Assembly: GCF_003144405.1 (NCBI RefSeq)
Contig: NZ_PENW01000034.1
Span: 235,161-299,160, forward strand
Reading direction: 5' to 3'
DNA: 64,000 nt
Source of the DNA: Proteus cibi
GTDB lineage: Bacteria > Pseudomonadota > Gammaproteobacteria > Enterobacterales > Enterobacteriaceae
Shown: piece by piece, positions 25,103 to 32,813 of the stretch
Layout of the letters: each line of letters opens with the position of its first letter
Numbering within the stretch: the stretch's first letter is position 1
Translations under genes and position numbers: made by a program
The notes under the pieces: model-generated
Told to the model about the DNA's origin: nothing
The model's database searches: none
What the model saw: only the letters and a program-made list of their open reading frames with translations

Positions 25103-28100
25103 ATGAAGTTTACCGATATTTTTGTTCGGCGCCCTGTTTTGGCATTAGTTGTTAGTACACTCATTTTGTTACTGGGCGCATTTGCATTCAGTAAACTGCC
25201 AATTCGCCAATACCCAATGTTACAAAACTCCACAATTACGATTGCAACAGATTATCCTGGTGCATCGTCTGAGCTCATGCAGGGATTTGTTACTCAGCCT
25301 ATTACACAAGCGGTTTCCTCTGTAGAAGGTGTCGATTATATTTCTTCATCTTCAGTGCAAGGAAAGAGTTTAGTCACGGTGAGAATGGCGTTAAACCGCG
25401 ATCCAACACAAGCTCTCACTCAAGTGATGGCAAAGGTAAATCAAGTACGTTATAAGTTGCCGGAACAAGCTTATGATCCCGTCATTGAGCTTTCATCAGG
25501 CGAATCTACTGCGGTAGCTTATGTAGGATTTTCAAGTGAGCAACTTTCTATCCCTGAACTTACTGACTACCTTTCTCGTGTTGTTGAACCGATGTTCTCA
25601 TCTATCAATGGCGTTGCCAAAGTACAGGTTTTTGGTGGACAACAATTAGCGATGCGTCTGTGGTTAGATGCAGAGAAACTGGCTGGTCGCAACTTAACAG
25701 CGAGTGATGTCGCAGAGGCAGTACGCCGTAATAACTATCAAGCTGCCCCCGGGAAAGTTGAAGGTGAGTTTGTAATTGCCAACGTTTATGTCAATACGGA
25801 TCTCACTAGTGTCGACGAATTTAAAGACATGGTTATCAGTAATGATGGTAATAATCTTGTCCGATTACGTGATATTGGCACGGTTGAACTAGGTGCAGCA
25901 GCAACAGAAACCAGCGGCATAATGAATGGTAAAAAAGCGGTATTTTTAGGCTTGTTTCCCACGCCAACAGGTAACCCATTAGTGATAGTAGATGGCATTC
26001 GTGAAAATCTTGCTGATATCGAAAAAACCTTACCACCCAGTGTTAAAGTTGAACTAGCATTTGAGACCTCACGTTTTATTAAAGCCTCTATTGATCAAGT
26101 GGTTCAAACTTTAATTGAAGCCATTTTGATCGTGATCGCGGTGATCTACCTCTGTTTAGGATCATTTCGTTCTGTGATAATTCCAGTTCTAGCGATCCCA
26201 TTATCAATGCTGGGCGCGGCTGGATTAATGCTTGCTTTCGGTTTTAGTATTAATTTACTCACCCTATTAGCAATGGTATTAGCAATAGGTCTTGTGGTGG
26301 ATGATGCGATAGTGGTTGTTGAAAACGTACATCGCCATATTGAAGAGGGATTATCGCCTGTTCAAGCAGCGTTAGTCGGAGCAAGAGAAGTTGCCGGCCC
26401 GGTTATTGCCATGACGATTACACTAGCCGCTGTTTATGCTCCGATTGGTTTAATGGCTGGATTAACCGGTGCACTATTTAAAGAATTTGCCATAACGCTG
26501 GCAGGAAGTGTGATTGTATCTGGTATTGTGGCATTAACCTTATCTCCCGTGATGAGTTCGTTAATGCTAAAACCCAAAGAAAATGAAGGCAAAATGGCTA
26601 AAATGGCTGAGTTTGTTTTCGATAAGATGGCTCACTACTATGGCTACGTGCTTAATTTTTCTTTAGCTAATCGCTGGTTAACCATTGTTTTCGCCTTAGC
26701 CGTGTTTATCAGTTTGCCGTTTTTATATAGTCAGGCAAAACAAGAACTGGCGCCATCAGAAGATCAGGCAAGTGTCTTAACCGCGGTAAAAGCACCACAA
26801 CATGCCAATTTAGCCTATGCGGAACGTTTTAATCAGAAGCTTGATGACATTTATATGAGTCTGCCTGAAACTGACAGCACATGGATAATTAATGGAACTG
26901 ATGGTCCATCCGCTAGCTTTGGGGGGATTAACTTTGATGGCTGGAAAGGTCGTGAGCGCACAGCAGATCAGATTCAGGCGGACTTACAAAATCGGGTGAG
27001 TGATGTTGAAGGTACAAGTATTTTTGCTTTCCAATTAGCCTCTTTACCTGGCTCGGTAGGTGGATTGCCAGTACAAATGGTATTACGTAGCCCATTGGGT
27101 TACCCCATTTTATTTGAAACAATGGAAAACATTAAACAGCAAGCAAGAGAGAGTGGCCTATTTGTCGTAGTGGATAGTGATTTAGATTACAACAACCCTG
27201 TCGTTCAAATTGCCATAGACAGGGCGAAGGCAAATAGCTTAGGTATTCGTATGCAAGATATTGGTGAATCACTGTCCCTATTAGTGGGTGAACACTATAT
27301 CAATCGCTTTGGTATGGATGGTCGCTCTTATGATGTGATCCCACAAAGTGTACGTCACCAACGTTTAACGCCCACAGCCCTTGCTGGACACTATATTCGT
27401 ACTCAAGATAACGTGTTAATTCCATTATCAACGGTTGTGAATATGACGACTCAAGTTGAACCGAATAAACTGACACAATTTAATCAACAAAATGCCGCAA
27501 TCTTTCAAGCTATTCCTGCACCTGGCGTCACCATGGGGCAAGCCGTTGCGTTTCTTGAAAATGTAACCGATTCACTACCAGCTGGCTTTAGCCATGATTG
27601 GCAATCTGATTCTCGCCAATTTACCCAAGAAGGAAATACGTTAGTCTTTGCGTTTATTGCAGCACTGATCATTATTTACTTAGTGTTAGCTGCGCAATAT
27701 GAAAGTTTGGTCGATCCTTTGATTATCTTAATCACAGTACCATTATCTATCTGTGGCGCATTAGTCCCATTAGCTTTAGGTATGGTGACACTCAATATTT
27801 ACACTCAAATTGGTTTAGTCACCTTGATAGGGCTTATCAGCAAGCACGGGATTTTAATGGTGGAATTTGCTAATGAGTTGCAAGTTCATAAAAACCTAAA
27901 CCGTCGTGACGCCATTATTGAAGCAGCAAAAATCCGCTTACGTCCTGTATTAATGACCACAGCAGCAATGGTTATTGGGCTTATTCCACTATTATTTGCC
28001 AGCGGTGCAGGCGCGAATAGTCGCTATGGATTAGGGCTAATTATTGTGTCGGGTATGTTAGTCGGCACACTGTTTACTCTGTTTGTGCTACCAACGATAT

Positions 28101-28180
28101 ACAGTTTCTTAGCGCGAAACCATCAAGTCAGCGCTCAAACTGAGCGTCAAAAAGAGTTACAGCAAGTCCGAGATTTGTAG
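25103..28180 (+). CDS. RND multidrug efflux permease (MexI/AcrB type)
   Basis: 1025 residues, slightly shorter than AcrB (1049). Typical RND duplication: TM1 (RRPVLALVVSTLILLLGAFAF), a large periplasmic loop, TM2-6 with the GLVVDDAIVVVENVHRHIEEG motif in TM4 carrying the paired Asp residues of the proton relay, second loop, TM8-12 (ISKHGILMVEFANEL in TM10 with the relay Lys). The sequence resembles the MexI/VexF branch more than AcrB. Last gene of the SoxR-controlled operon; a terminator follows at 28226-28254. Likely substrates are redox-active compounds (inference from the regulator). Confidence 0.95.
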   Translation: MKFTDIFVRRPVLALVVSTLILLLGAFAFSKLPIRQYPMLQNSTITIATDYPGASSELMQGFVTQPITQAVSSVEGVDYISSSSVQGKSLVTVRMALNRDPTQALTQVMAKVNQVRYKLPEQAYDPVIELSSGESTAVAYVGFSSEQLSIPELTDYLSRVVEPMFSSINGVAKVQVFGGQQLAMRLWLDAEKLAGRNLTASDVAEAVRRNNYQAAPGKVEGEFVIANVYVNTDLTSVDEFKDMVISNDGNNLVRLRDIGTVELGAAATETSGIMNGKKAVFLGLFPTPTGNPLVIVDGIRENLADIEKTLPPSVKVELAFETSRFIKASIDQVVQTLIEAILIVIAVIYLCLGSFRSVIIPVLAIPLSMLGAAGLMLAFGFSINLLTLLAMVLAIGLVVDDAIVVVENVHRHIEEGLSPVQAALVGAREVAGPVIAMTITLAAVYAPIGLMAGLTGALFKEFAITLAGSVIVSGIVALTLSPVMSSLMLKPKENEGKMAKMAEFVFDKMAHYYGYVLNFSLANRWLTIVFALAVFISLPFLYSQAKQELAPSEDQASVLTAVKAPQHANLAYAERFNQKLDDIYMSLPETDSTWIINGTDGPSASFGGINFDGWKGRERTADQIQADLQNRVSDVEGTSIFAFQLASLPGSVGGLPVQMVLRSPLGYPILFETMENIKQQARESGLFVVVDSDLDYNNPVVQIAIDRAKANSLGIRMQDIGESLSLLVGEHYINRFGMDGRSYDVIPQSVRHQRLTPTALAGHYIRTQDNVLIPLSTVVNMTTQVEPNKLTQFNQQNAAIFQAIPAPGVTMGQAVAFLENVTDSLPAGFSHDWQSDSRQFTQEGNTLVFAFIAALIIIYLVLAAQYESLVDPLIILITVPLSICGALVPLALGMVTLNIYTQIGLVTLIGLISKHGILMVEFANELQVHKNLNRRDAIIEAAKIRLRPVLMTTAAMVIGLIPLLFASGAGANSRYGLGLIIVSGMLVGTLFTLFVLPTIYSFLARNHQVSAQTERQKELQQVRDL

Positions 28181-28204
28181 ACCGACAAAATAAAAGACCA
28201 TTAC

Positions 28205-28252
28205 AAGCAATAATGTCGTAAAAATATCCCCATTGTGAATGCAATGGGGATT
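28205..28252. repeat. 48-bp direct repeat, copy 1 (contains the RND operon terminator)
   Basis: A 48-bp sequence beginning aagcaataatgtcg and ending aatggggatt recurs identically at 29050-29097. Less perfect similarity extends a few bases further left (aaaataaa-gacc). The two copies are 845 bp apart and bracket the toxin-antitoxin genes exactly. Confidence 0.95.
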
Positions 28253-28254
28253 TT
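28226..28254 (+). terminator. Intrinsic terminator after the RND operon
   Basis: Perfect 10-bp stem ATCCCCATTG/CAATGGGGAT around a TGAATG loop (28226-28251), followed by TTTT. It lies 45 bp after the permease stop codon. Confidence 0.9.
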
Positions 28255-28317
28255 ATTTATTAACAGGAATATTTTGAAAAATAAACACTGCCTTGCTACT
28301 CTAACGAGTATTGAAAT

Positions 28318-28359
28318 ATAAGCTGTAGCTTATTACCTTAAAAATAAGCTATAACTTAT
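28318..28359. promoter_or_regulatory. Paired near-palindromic operators of the toxin-antitoxin module
   Basis: Two 16-bp near-palindromes of the same design, ATAAGCTGTAGCTTAT (28318-28333) and ATAAGCTATAACTTAT (28344-28359), lie 26 bp apart centre to centre directly upstream of the toxin start. Toxin-antitoxin operons are usually repressed by the antitoxin or the complex through such paired sites. The second overlaps the region where the -10 would be expected. Confidence 0.7.
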
Positions 28360-28371
28360 ATGAGGTGAACT

Positions 28372-28746
28372 GTGTGGAATGTACTATTTACAAATTATTT
28401 CGATTCTTGGTTATTAGAACAAAGCAACGAGTTACAAGAACGAGTTTTAGCGGCCTTACAGAATCTAGAGATTTATGGGCCTAGGTTATCAAGACCACAT
28501 GCTGATAACATCAAAGGTTCAAAATATCCCAATATGAAAGAGCTCCGGGTACAACACACAGGGAAACCTATACGAATATTTTTTGCGTTTGACCCAACGA
28601 GAAAAGCCATTGTGCTATGTGCAGGAAACAAAACTAACAATAAGAAATTTTACCAAACGATGATCCATATAGCGGATCGAGAATTTACCTCATATCTTTC
28701 ATCAATAAGAGAAGACAATGAAAACACTTCAACAAGCTATCGCTGA
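28372..28746 (+). CDS. HigB-like mRNA-interferase toxin (RelE superfamily, Gp49-like)
   Basis: 124 residues. It starts with GTG at 28372; GAGG lies six bases upstream. The sequence (FDSWLLEQSNELQERVLAALQNLEIYGPRL, then MKELRVQHTGKPIRIFFAFDPTRKAIVLCAGNKTNNKKFY) is the DUF891/Gp49-like HigB family. These toxins cleave mRNA at the ribosome. Toxin precedes antitoxin, the unusual order that defines higBA. Overlaps the antitoxin gene by 29 bp. Confidence 0.92.
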   Translation: MWNVLFTNYFDSWLLEQSNELQERVLAALQNLEIYGPRLSRPHADNIKGSKYPNMKELRVQHTGKPIRIFFAFDPTRKAIVLCAGNKTNNKKFYQTMIHIADREFTSYLSSIREDNENTSTSYR

Positions 28747-29017
28747 ACGTTCTCCTGAAAGCCAAGAACGTATAAAAAAAATGGCTGATGAATTGATACT
28801 AGAAACAGGGCTGCAAATCTTAAGAGAAGAGTTAAATATTTCACAAAAAGAGCTGGCGACACACCTTGGGATCTCTCAGCCTGCGATTACCCAAATCGAA
28901 CAAAGAGGTAACGACCTAAAACTGGCAACATTAAAGCGCTATGTTGAAGCTTTAGGCGGTAAACTCAGCTTAACGATTGAATTACCTACAGGTGAAGGGC
29001 GTGTTTTTCATCTTTAG
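28718..29017 (+). CDS. HigA-like antitoxin, XRE-type DNA-binding protein
   Basis: 99 residues with a central helix-turn-helix (LNISQKELATHLGISQPAITQIEQRGNDLKLATLKRYVEALGG), the XRE fold of HigA antitoxins partnering Gp49-like toxins. It should neutralise the toxin and repress the operon at the palindromes upstream. An in-frame start at 28718 lies inside the toxin gene, giving coupled translation. Confidence 0.92.
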   Translation: MKTLQQAIAERSPESQERIKKMADELILETGLQILREELNISQKELATHLGISQPAITQIEQRGNDLKLATLKRYVEALGGKLSLTIELPTGEGRVFHL

Positions 29018-29049
29018 ATTTAGAACAATACTTTTAAAATAAAGACCGT

Positions 29050-29097
29050 AAGCAATAATGTCGTAAAAATATCCCCATTGTGAATGCAATGGGGATT
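29050..29097. repeat. 48-bp direct repeat, copy 2
   Basis: Identical to 28205-28252. It contains the same 10-bp terminator stem at 29071-29096, but is followed by GTTATACTT in place of a T-run, so as a plus-strand terminator it is weaker than copy 1. It separates the antitoxin gene from the convergent phosphatase gene. Confidence 0.95.
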
Positions 29098-29122
29098 GTT
29101 ATACTTATTTTTTGAACAAGTA

Positions 29123-30391
29123 TTATTTCATTTTAATATCAGTATTAAGTAACGGGATATTATTATTTATTGCAAATTTAACCAGCTCAGCAATTTGTTC
29201 TAGCTGATAAAGTGCTTGGACACTACGTTTTTCCCTTAAATCAGAGATGATACTTTCTAAGCTTTTTCCTTTTGTATTTCCTGCCTCTATCCTTTTCATC
29301 ATTTCCATTAAAGCAATAAATTCCCCTGTTCTACCCAACCCAGCAAGACAATGGACAGCGATATTTTCTTTTGTTGGATTTATTTTTAAATTAGCACCAA
29401 TAATATCGATGGTATTTCTTAATTTAGTCGCATCTATTCCTGTATGATCTTTCCAATCATAAATATGCACAAAGTGTATTTTCTTCTTTTCATCACTGTT
29501 TTCTTTAGACACTAACTTAGAGTATGTTTTACAATCTAAACACGTTCCATTTTTTTTATTTGCACTTAAAGCCCACTTTTCAATACGACTAGACTTTATA
29601 TCACCTAAATTTAAATTCTCTCTAAAATATTTAAACCCTTCTTTTTTTAAATCATCCTCTTTATATTCAACACCCATTTCAGAGAGTTCTTTTTTTACAG
29701 AATCTTTTATTTTACTGTTCTCATCTTTTTTATTTTCTTTAATATCTTGTTTAATATCCTCATTCGAGGCTAAAATATAAACCGTATCTATATTATTATT
29801 AAATAACATATTGAGATAATGATTTAGATTCTCTTTAGTATTCAAAGGATATTGAGATGCAATAGTCATCTTAGAAGGATCATAAGAACTCACATTATTC
29901 GCTGGCAATAATACACCCCCTGAATTTATTAAAGTATTTTTACTATACGTTAATTTACTATATCTGGAATTTTCAACGGATTGATAATTATCTGAACTAT
30001 ATTCCAAACCATTTAAGTTATTAAATAAAATCTTAGCTTTTTCATTATACTTATCTGTGCCAATACATTTTTTAACCGCAACTAAAAAATTCTCTCTCTC
30101 ATTATACAACTTTACTTCTTCATTAGATCGAGAAAAATTAAACTTTAGCATATCTACATTATTCATTTTTCGTCTAGAAAGTAAGCTATTATTTTCTATA
30201 TTTATTCCTCGCGGTGGCAATGGTAATAAATTCGAGCTAGAATTTTGTTTTCTAGGGGGTAATGGTGGAGCAAAATCTTTATCCCCATTAGCAACATTCA
30301 TGATATTGCCTTTAATAATATATTCTTTGCTAGTGTTCTCTAATTTATTTCTTTCAATTAATGAGCTTGAGGTAATTGGGGATAGATGCAT
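29123..30391 (-). CDS. YopH/SptP-like protein tyrosine phosphatase, probable T3SS effector
   Basis: 422 residues. The phosphatase signature HCLAGLGRTG is at 347-356 (nucleophile Cys348, Arg354). Upstream are MTIASQYPLNTKENLNHYLNML and VYILASNEDI, which align with the YopH catalytic domain, a WKD loop at 313-315 (general acid Asp315; Pro replaced by Lys), and downstream a Q-loop-like QALYQLEQI. C-terminal NIPLLN mirrors the end of YopH. The N-terminus is Ser/Thr/Asn-rich without a Sec signal, as in T3SS substrates, and contains PPLPPR (42-47) and LPLPPR (56-61); the first is a class II SH3-ligand pattern (PxxPxR). It lies 6 kb from the T3SS genes with its own leader. Effector status is inferred; no dedicated chaperone gene is adjacent. 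Confidence 0.88.
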   Translation of the reverse strand: MHLSPITSSSLIERNKLENTSKEYIIKGNIMNVANGDKDFAPPLPPRKQNSSSNLLPLPPRGINIENNSLLSRRKMNNVDMLKFNFSRSNEEVKLYNERENFLVAVKKCIGTDKYNEKAKILFNNLNGLEYSSDNYQSVENSRYSKLTYSKNTLINSGGVLLPANNVSSYDPSKMTIASQYPLNTKENLNHYLNMLFNNNIDTVYILASNEDIKQDIKENKKDENSKIKDSVKKELSEMGVEYKEDDLKKEGFKYFRENLNLGDIKSSRIEKWALSANKKNGTCLDCKTYSKLVSKENSDEKKKIHFVHIYDWKDHTGIDATKLRNTIDIIGANLKINPTKENIAVHCLAGLGRTGEFIALMEMMKRIEAGNTKGKSLESIISDLREKRSVQALYQLEQIAELVKFAINNNIPLLNTDIKMK

Positions 30392-30395
30392 ATTT

Positions 30396-30437
30396 ATGTC
30401 CTTATAAATTAAAATAAAATTATCTTATTAAGGACAT
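30396..30437 (-). promoter_or_regulatory. Leader hairpin that would mask the phosphatase ribosome site
   Basis: A perfect 9-bp inverted repeat, ATGTCCTTA (30396-30404) and TAAGGACAT (30429-30437), with a 24-nt AT-rich loop. On the minus-strand transcript the 3' arm TAAGGACAT contains the AAGGA ribosome site, seven bases before the ATG at 30391, and pairs with ATGTCCTTA upstream. It could be a temperature- or factor-sensitive translation switch, or simply a protein-binding palindrome. Confidence 0.6.
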
Positions 30438-30519
30438 GGAAGGTATATAAAAAAAACTCCTTTCAAAATAAAACGTTAAAAAATATAATGAAATAGCATT
30501 TAAATTTTATTAATAAAAA

Positions 30520-30550
30520 ACACCAATAGCCTTTATAAGGATATTGGTGT
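30520..30550 (-). terminator. Intrinsic terminator of the cut/SMR operon
   Basis: A 9-bp perfect outer stem ACACCAATA/TATTGGTGT with an inner CCTT/AAGG stem; on the minus strand it is followed by a run of T (TTTTTTATT). It lies 35 bp after the last SMR stop and insulates the phosphatase gene from the cut operon. Confidence 0.88.
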
Positions 30551-30584
30551 CTTCAATTAAAAAATACGTAGTTTATCTCTTTTA

Positions 30585-30911
30585 TTACATTGTCGAGAAC
30601 GTATTCATAATTATCCCGCCAGAGATAATTAATGCCATAGAAAATATAGCCGGTAAGTCTGGTTTTTGTTTATATAGGATCATGGCAACTAAAGTCACAC
30701 CAACAATACCAAATCCACACCACAAAGAATAAGCAACACCAACAGGAATATAACCCATTGCACGCGTTAATGCGAAATAACAAATACAGTAAGCTGCAAT
30801 CACTAAAACAGAGGGAGCTAATTTACTAAAACCGTTGGTCTTTTTAATCATGGAAGTCCCCGTGATTTCAGAACCAATAGATAATGCCAGCCATAAGAAT
30901 CCGGTAAACAT
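30585..30911 (-). CDS. SMR-family transporter, second of a pair
   Basis: 108 residues with four membrane helices and the SMR core (GSEITGTSMIKKTNGF with the membrane Glu near residue 15, IPVGVAYSLWCGFGIVG). SMR proteins act as dimers exchanging protons for small cations. Paired unequal SMR genes often form heterodimers. At the end of a choline operon, plausible substrates are quaternary amines such as choline or the product trimethylamine; that is inference. The terminator at 30520-30550 follows. Confidence 0.88.
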   Translation of the reverse strand: MFTGFLWLALSIGSEITGTSMIKKTNGFSKLAPSVLVIAAYCICYFALTRAMGYIPVGVAYSLWCGFGIVGVTLVAMILYKQKPDLPAIFSMALIISGGIIMNTFSTM

Positions 30912-30994
30912 AATTGTTATCCTTATTTATTTTAATAAAGTACTTATTTATTAAAAAATAGTTTTATTAAAAATAGATTTATTAAGAAGTAGAT

Positions 30995-31411
30995 TTATTT
31001 ATTAACTGGCGATGCTGCCTGTTTAATATTCGGAGTTTCAGTTGTTTCGTCTTCCTCTTCTTCTGATCCCATTTTTGAGAAGAGATTCATAATCACAATA
31101 CCACTGGCAATCACGGCCATACCTATCATTGCCGCAGTATCAGGATGCTGACCATAAAACAACATACCTAAAGAAGAAACCACTAATATACCTGTACCAG
31201 ACCATGTTGCATAAGCTAAACCGACGGGAATATTTTTGACTGCACGCGATAATGAGTAATAACAAATAACATAAAGAATAACAATTAAGCCTAATAATAA
31301 TGTTTTCGTTGTACCTTCACTATTATCAAACATTTTTAAAGTAGAGGTTGCTGAGGTTTCCGAAATAATAACCGCCAGCATCCAAAGCCATGATTTAGCT
31401 TTTGGTGACAT
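30995..31411 (-). CDS. SMR-family transporter, first of a pair
   Basis: 138 residues. Four membrane helices with SMR motifs (WMLAVIISETSATSTLKMFD with the membrane Glu, IPVGLAYATWSGTGILVVSSLG), then an unusual about 30-residue acidic/Thr-rich C-terminal tail (GSEEEEDETTETPN) absent from the partner. It lies 83 bp upstream of the second SMR gene. Two unequal SMR genes in tandem fit the heterodimeric YkkCD/EbrAB arrangement. Association with choline microcompartment loci of Proteus and relatives is as I remember it. Confidence 0.88.
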   Translation of the reverse strand: MSPKAKSWLWMLAVIISETSATSTLKMFDNSEGTTKTLLLGLIVILYVICYYSLSRAVKNIPVGLAYATWSGTGILVVSSLGMLFYGQHPDTAAMIGMAVIASGIVIMNLFSKMGSEEEEDETTETPNIKQAASPVNK

Positions 31412-31446
31412 AATAAGACTCCTGATTTATCAGATATAATTTAAGA

Positions 31447-32151
31447 TTAATTTTTCAAACTTTTTAAATATTCAATAGCAGAATCCGTCAATTTATCTTG
31501 TGATAAATGATATTCTCCAGGCTTATTCATTACTTCATTTAAAGTAATATAGCGATTATTATTCTCTTGTTTAATTTCAGGTTTATATTCAGGTTTAGCT
31601 TGATGGCTAATATCATGGTTTATTAAATTAGCTTCAACATCATTTATAGAGTGAAACATAATCCCCATTGATTTTAATCGGCTAATATTTTCCTGAATAA
31701 GCAGGTTGTACTCTTTATTTTTATTTAAACCTAAAATCTCATTTAATTCACTTTCTGGTTGGCAAAAGTAAGGCAATGCCATAACAGGAATATTTTGAGC
31801 AAGGGCAGAATGAATTAACTTCCCTTCTTCACTTATAAATAATCCATTAATAATTTCACCCACCAGCTTCTTATCAAAATAAGGTACAAACAGCGCGTGG
31901 TAAGTCGATAACTGCTGGCAATCAAACTCACTCGCGTTATGTATTTCGCCTAGATGACGCCATTTCGACAAATCATGGCTGACTTGTGCCTGTGTTGTGA
32001 CAAAAAGAGAAAAGCGAATATGAGAAAACATGTTGATACGTTGACAGATTTCATCTTGGTATCCCGATGCCGGTGTCAGCGCTAACAACACCGATTTTTT
32101 CATTCTTTTTTCTATTTCAGCCACTATCCTTTCAATTAACTGATTGTCCAT
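31447..32151 (-). CDS. Microcompartment-associated protein of unknown function
   Basis: 234 residues, no signal peptide and no membrane helix. An N-terminal helix (ERIVAEIEKRMKKSVLLAL) looks like an amphipathic targeting helix; a Rossmann-like alternation follows (VLLALTPASG, ALFVPYFDKKLVGEIINGLF, IPVMALPYFC). It ends in a Lys-rich linker and a short helical tail. This pattern recalls the flavoprotein-like genes of some glycyl-radical microcompartment loci, but I cannot name the family with confidence. It lies between the phosphotransacylase and SMR genes, GAGGTGA upstream of ATG 32151, and is clearly part of the operon. Confidence 0.55.
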   Translation of the reverse strand: MDNQLIERIVAEIEKRMKKSVLLALTPASGYQDEICQRINMFSHIRFSLFVTTQAQVSHDLSKWRHLGEIHNASEFDCQQLSTYHALFVPYFDKKLVGEIINGLFISEEGKLIHSALAQNIPVMALPYFCQPESELNEILGLNKNKEYNLLIQENISRLKSMGIMFHSINDVEANLINHDISHQAKPEYKPEIKQENNNRYITLNEVMNKPGEYHLSQDKLTDSAIEYLKSLKN

Positions 32152-32168
32152 TACGTCACCTCATTGCC

Positions 32169-32813
32169 TTAGCTGACAATAAATACGCTATCGTTGTTAC
32201 GAAGCCCTGCTGCATTCGCCTCATCAGTATCAATATGAAATTCTAAAGAAAACTTCTCACTGACACGAACAACGACCTCATCAAAAATTAGGCTACGCTC
32301 ACCTTCTGTTTTAATGTGTACTTTTTGTCCATTGGTGACGTTTAACATTCTGGCGTCAATCTCACTCATATGAATATGACGTTGAGCGCAAATCACTTGC
32401 TCTTTTAATTCAACATGACCCGCAGGCCCCATTAAAACAGCATTGCCAGAACCAACTAAATCACCCGATTCACGTACTGGTGCTTTGACACCTAATGCGA
32501 AACAGTCAGCTTTTGAAATTTCTAATTGGCTTTGTGGACGAACGGGGCCTAAAACACGAACTTTACTGATCGAACCTTTAGATCCCAAGACAATCACACA
32601 CTCTTTTGCGGCAAACTGCCCCGGTTGTTTAAGATCTTTAAACGGGGTGAGTTGGTAACCTTTGCCAAATAATGTTTCAACATCTTGTTGTGAAAGATGC
32701 ACATGTCGATTAGAAATACCAACAGGGATTGCCATTCCTTGTGTCTCTCCCGACATCACGCCATGTACAGGCAAACGAGAGAGGATTTTTCCCATGAGTT
32801 GTTGATTAATCAT
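32169..32813 (-). CDS. PduL-type phosphotransacylase of the choline microcompartment
   Basis: 214 residues. Two PduL domains with the metal-binding histidine motifs GISNRHVHLSQQDVETLFG (about 28-46) and CAQRHIHMSEIDARML (about 140-155). PduL enzymes convert acetyl-CoA to acetyl-phosphate and free CoA inside microcompartments; here the acetyl-CoA would come from the aldehyde dehydrogenase at 39312-40979. The N-terminal 20 residues may form the encapsulation helix. Called cutH in other choline loci as I recall. The start overlaps the upstream stop (TAATG). Confidence 0.93.
   Translation of the reverse strand: MINQQLMGKILSRLPVHGVMSGETQGMAIPVGISNRHVHLSQQDVETLFGKGYQLTPFKDLKQPGQFAAKECVIVLGSKGSISKVRVLGPVRPQSQLEISKADCFALGVKAPVRESGDLVGSGNAVLMGPAGHVELKEQVICAQRHIHMSEIDARMLNVTNGQKVHIKTEGERSLIFDEVVVRVSEKFSLEFHIDTDEANAAGLRNNDSVFIVS

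Noticed and set aside
28205-29097. Insertion sequence around the toxin-antitoxin genes
   Set aside because: No transposase and no terminal inverted repeats; the 48-bp repeats are direct and contain a terminator.
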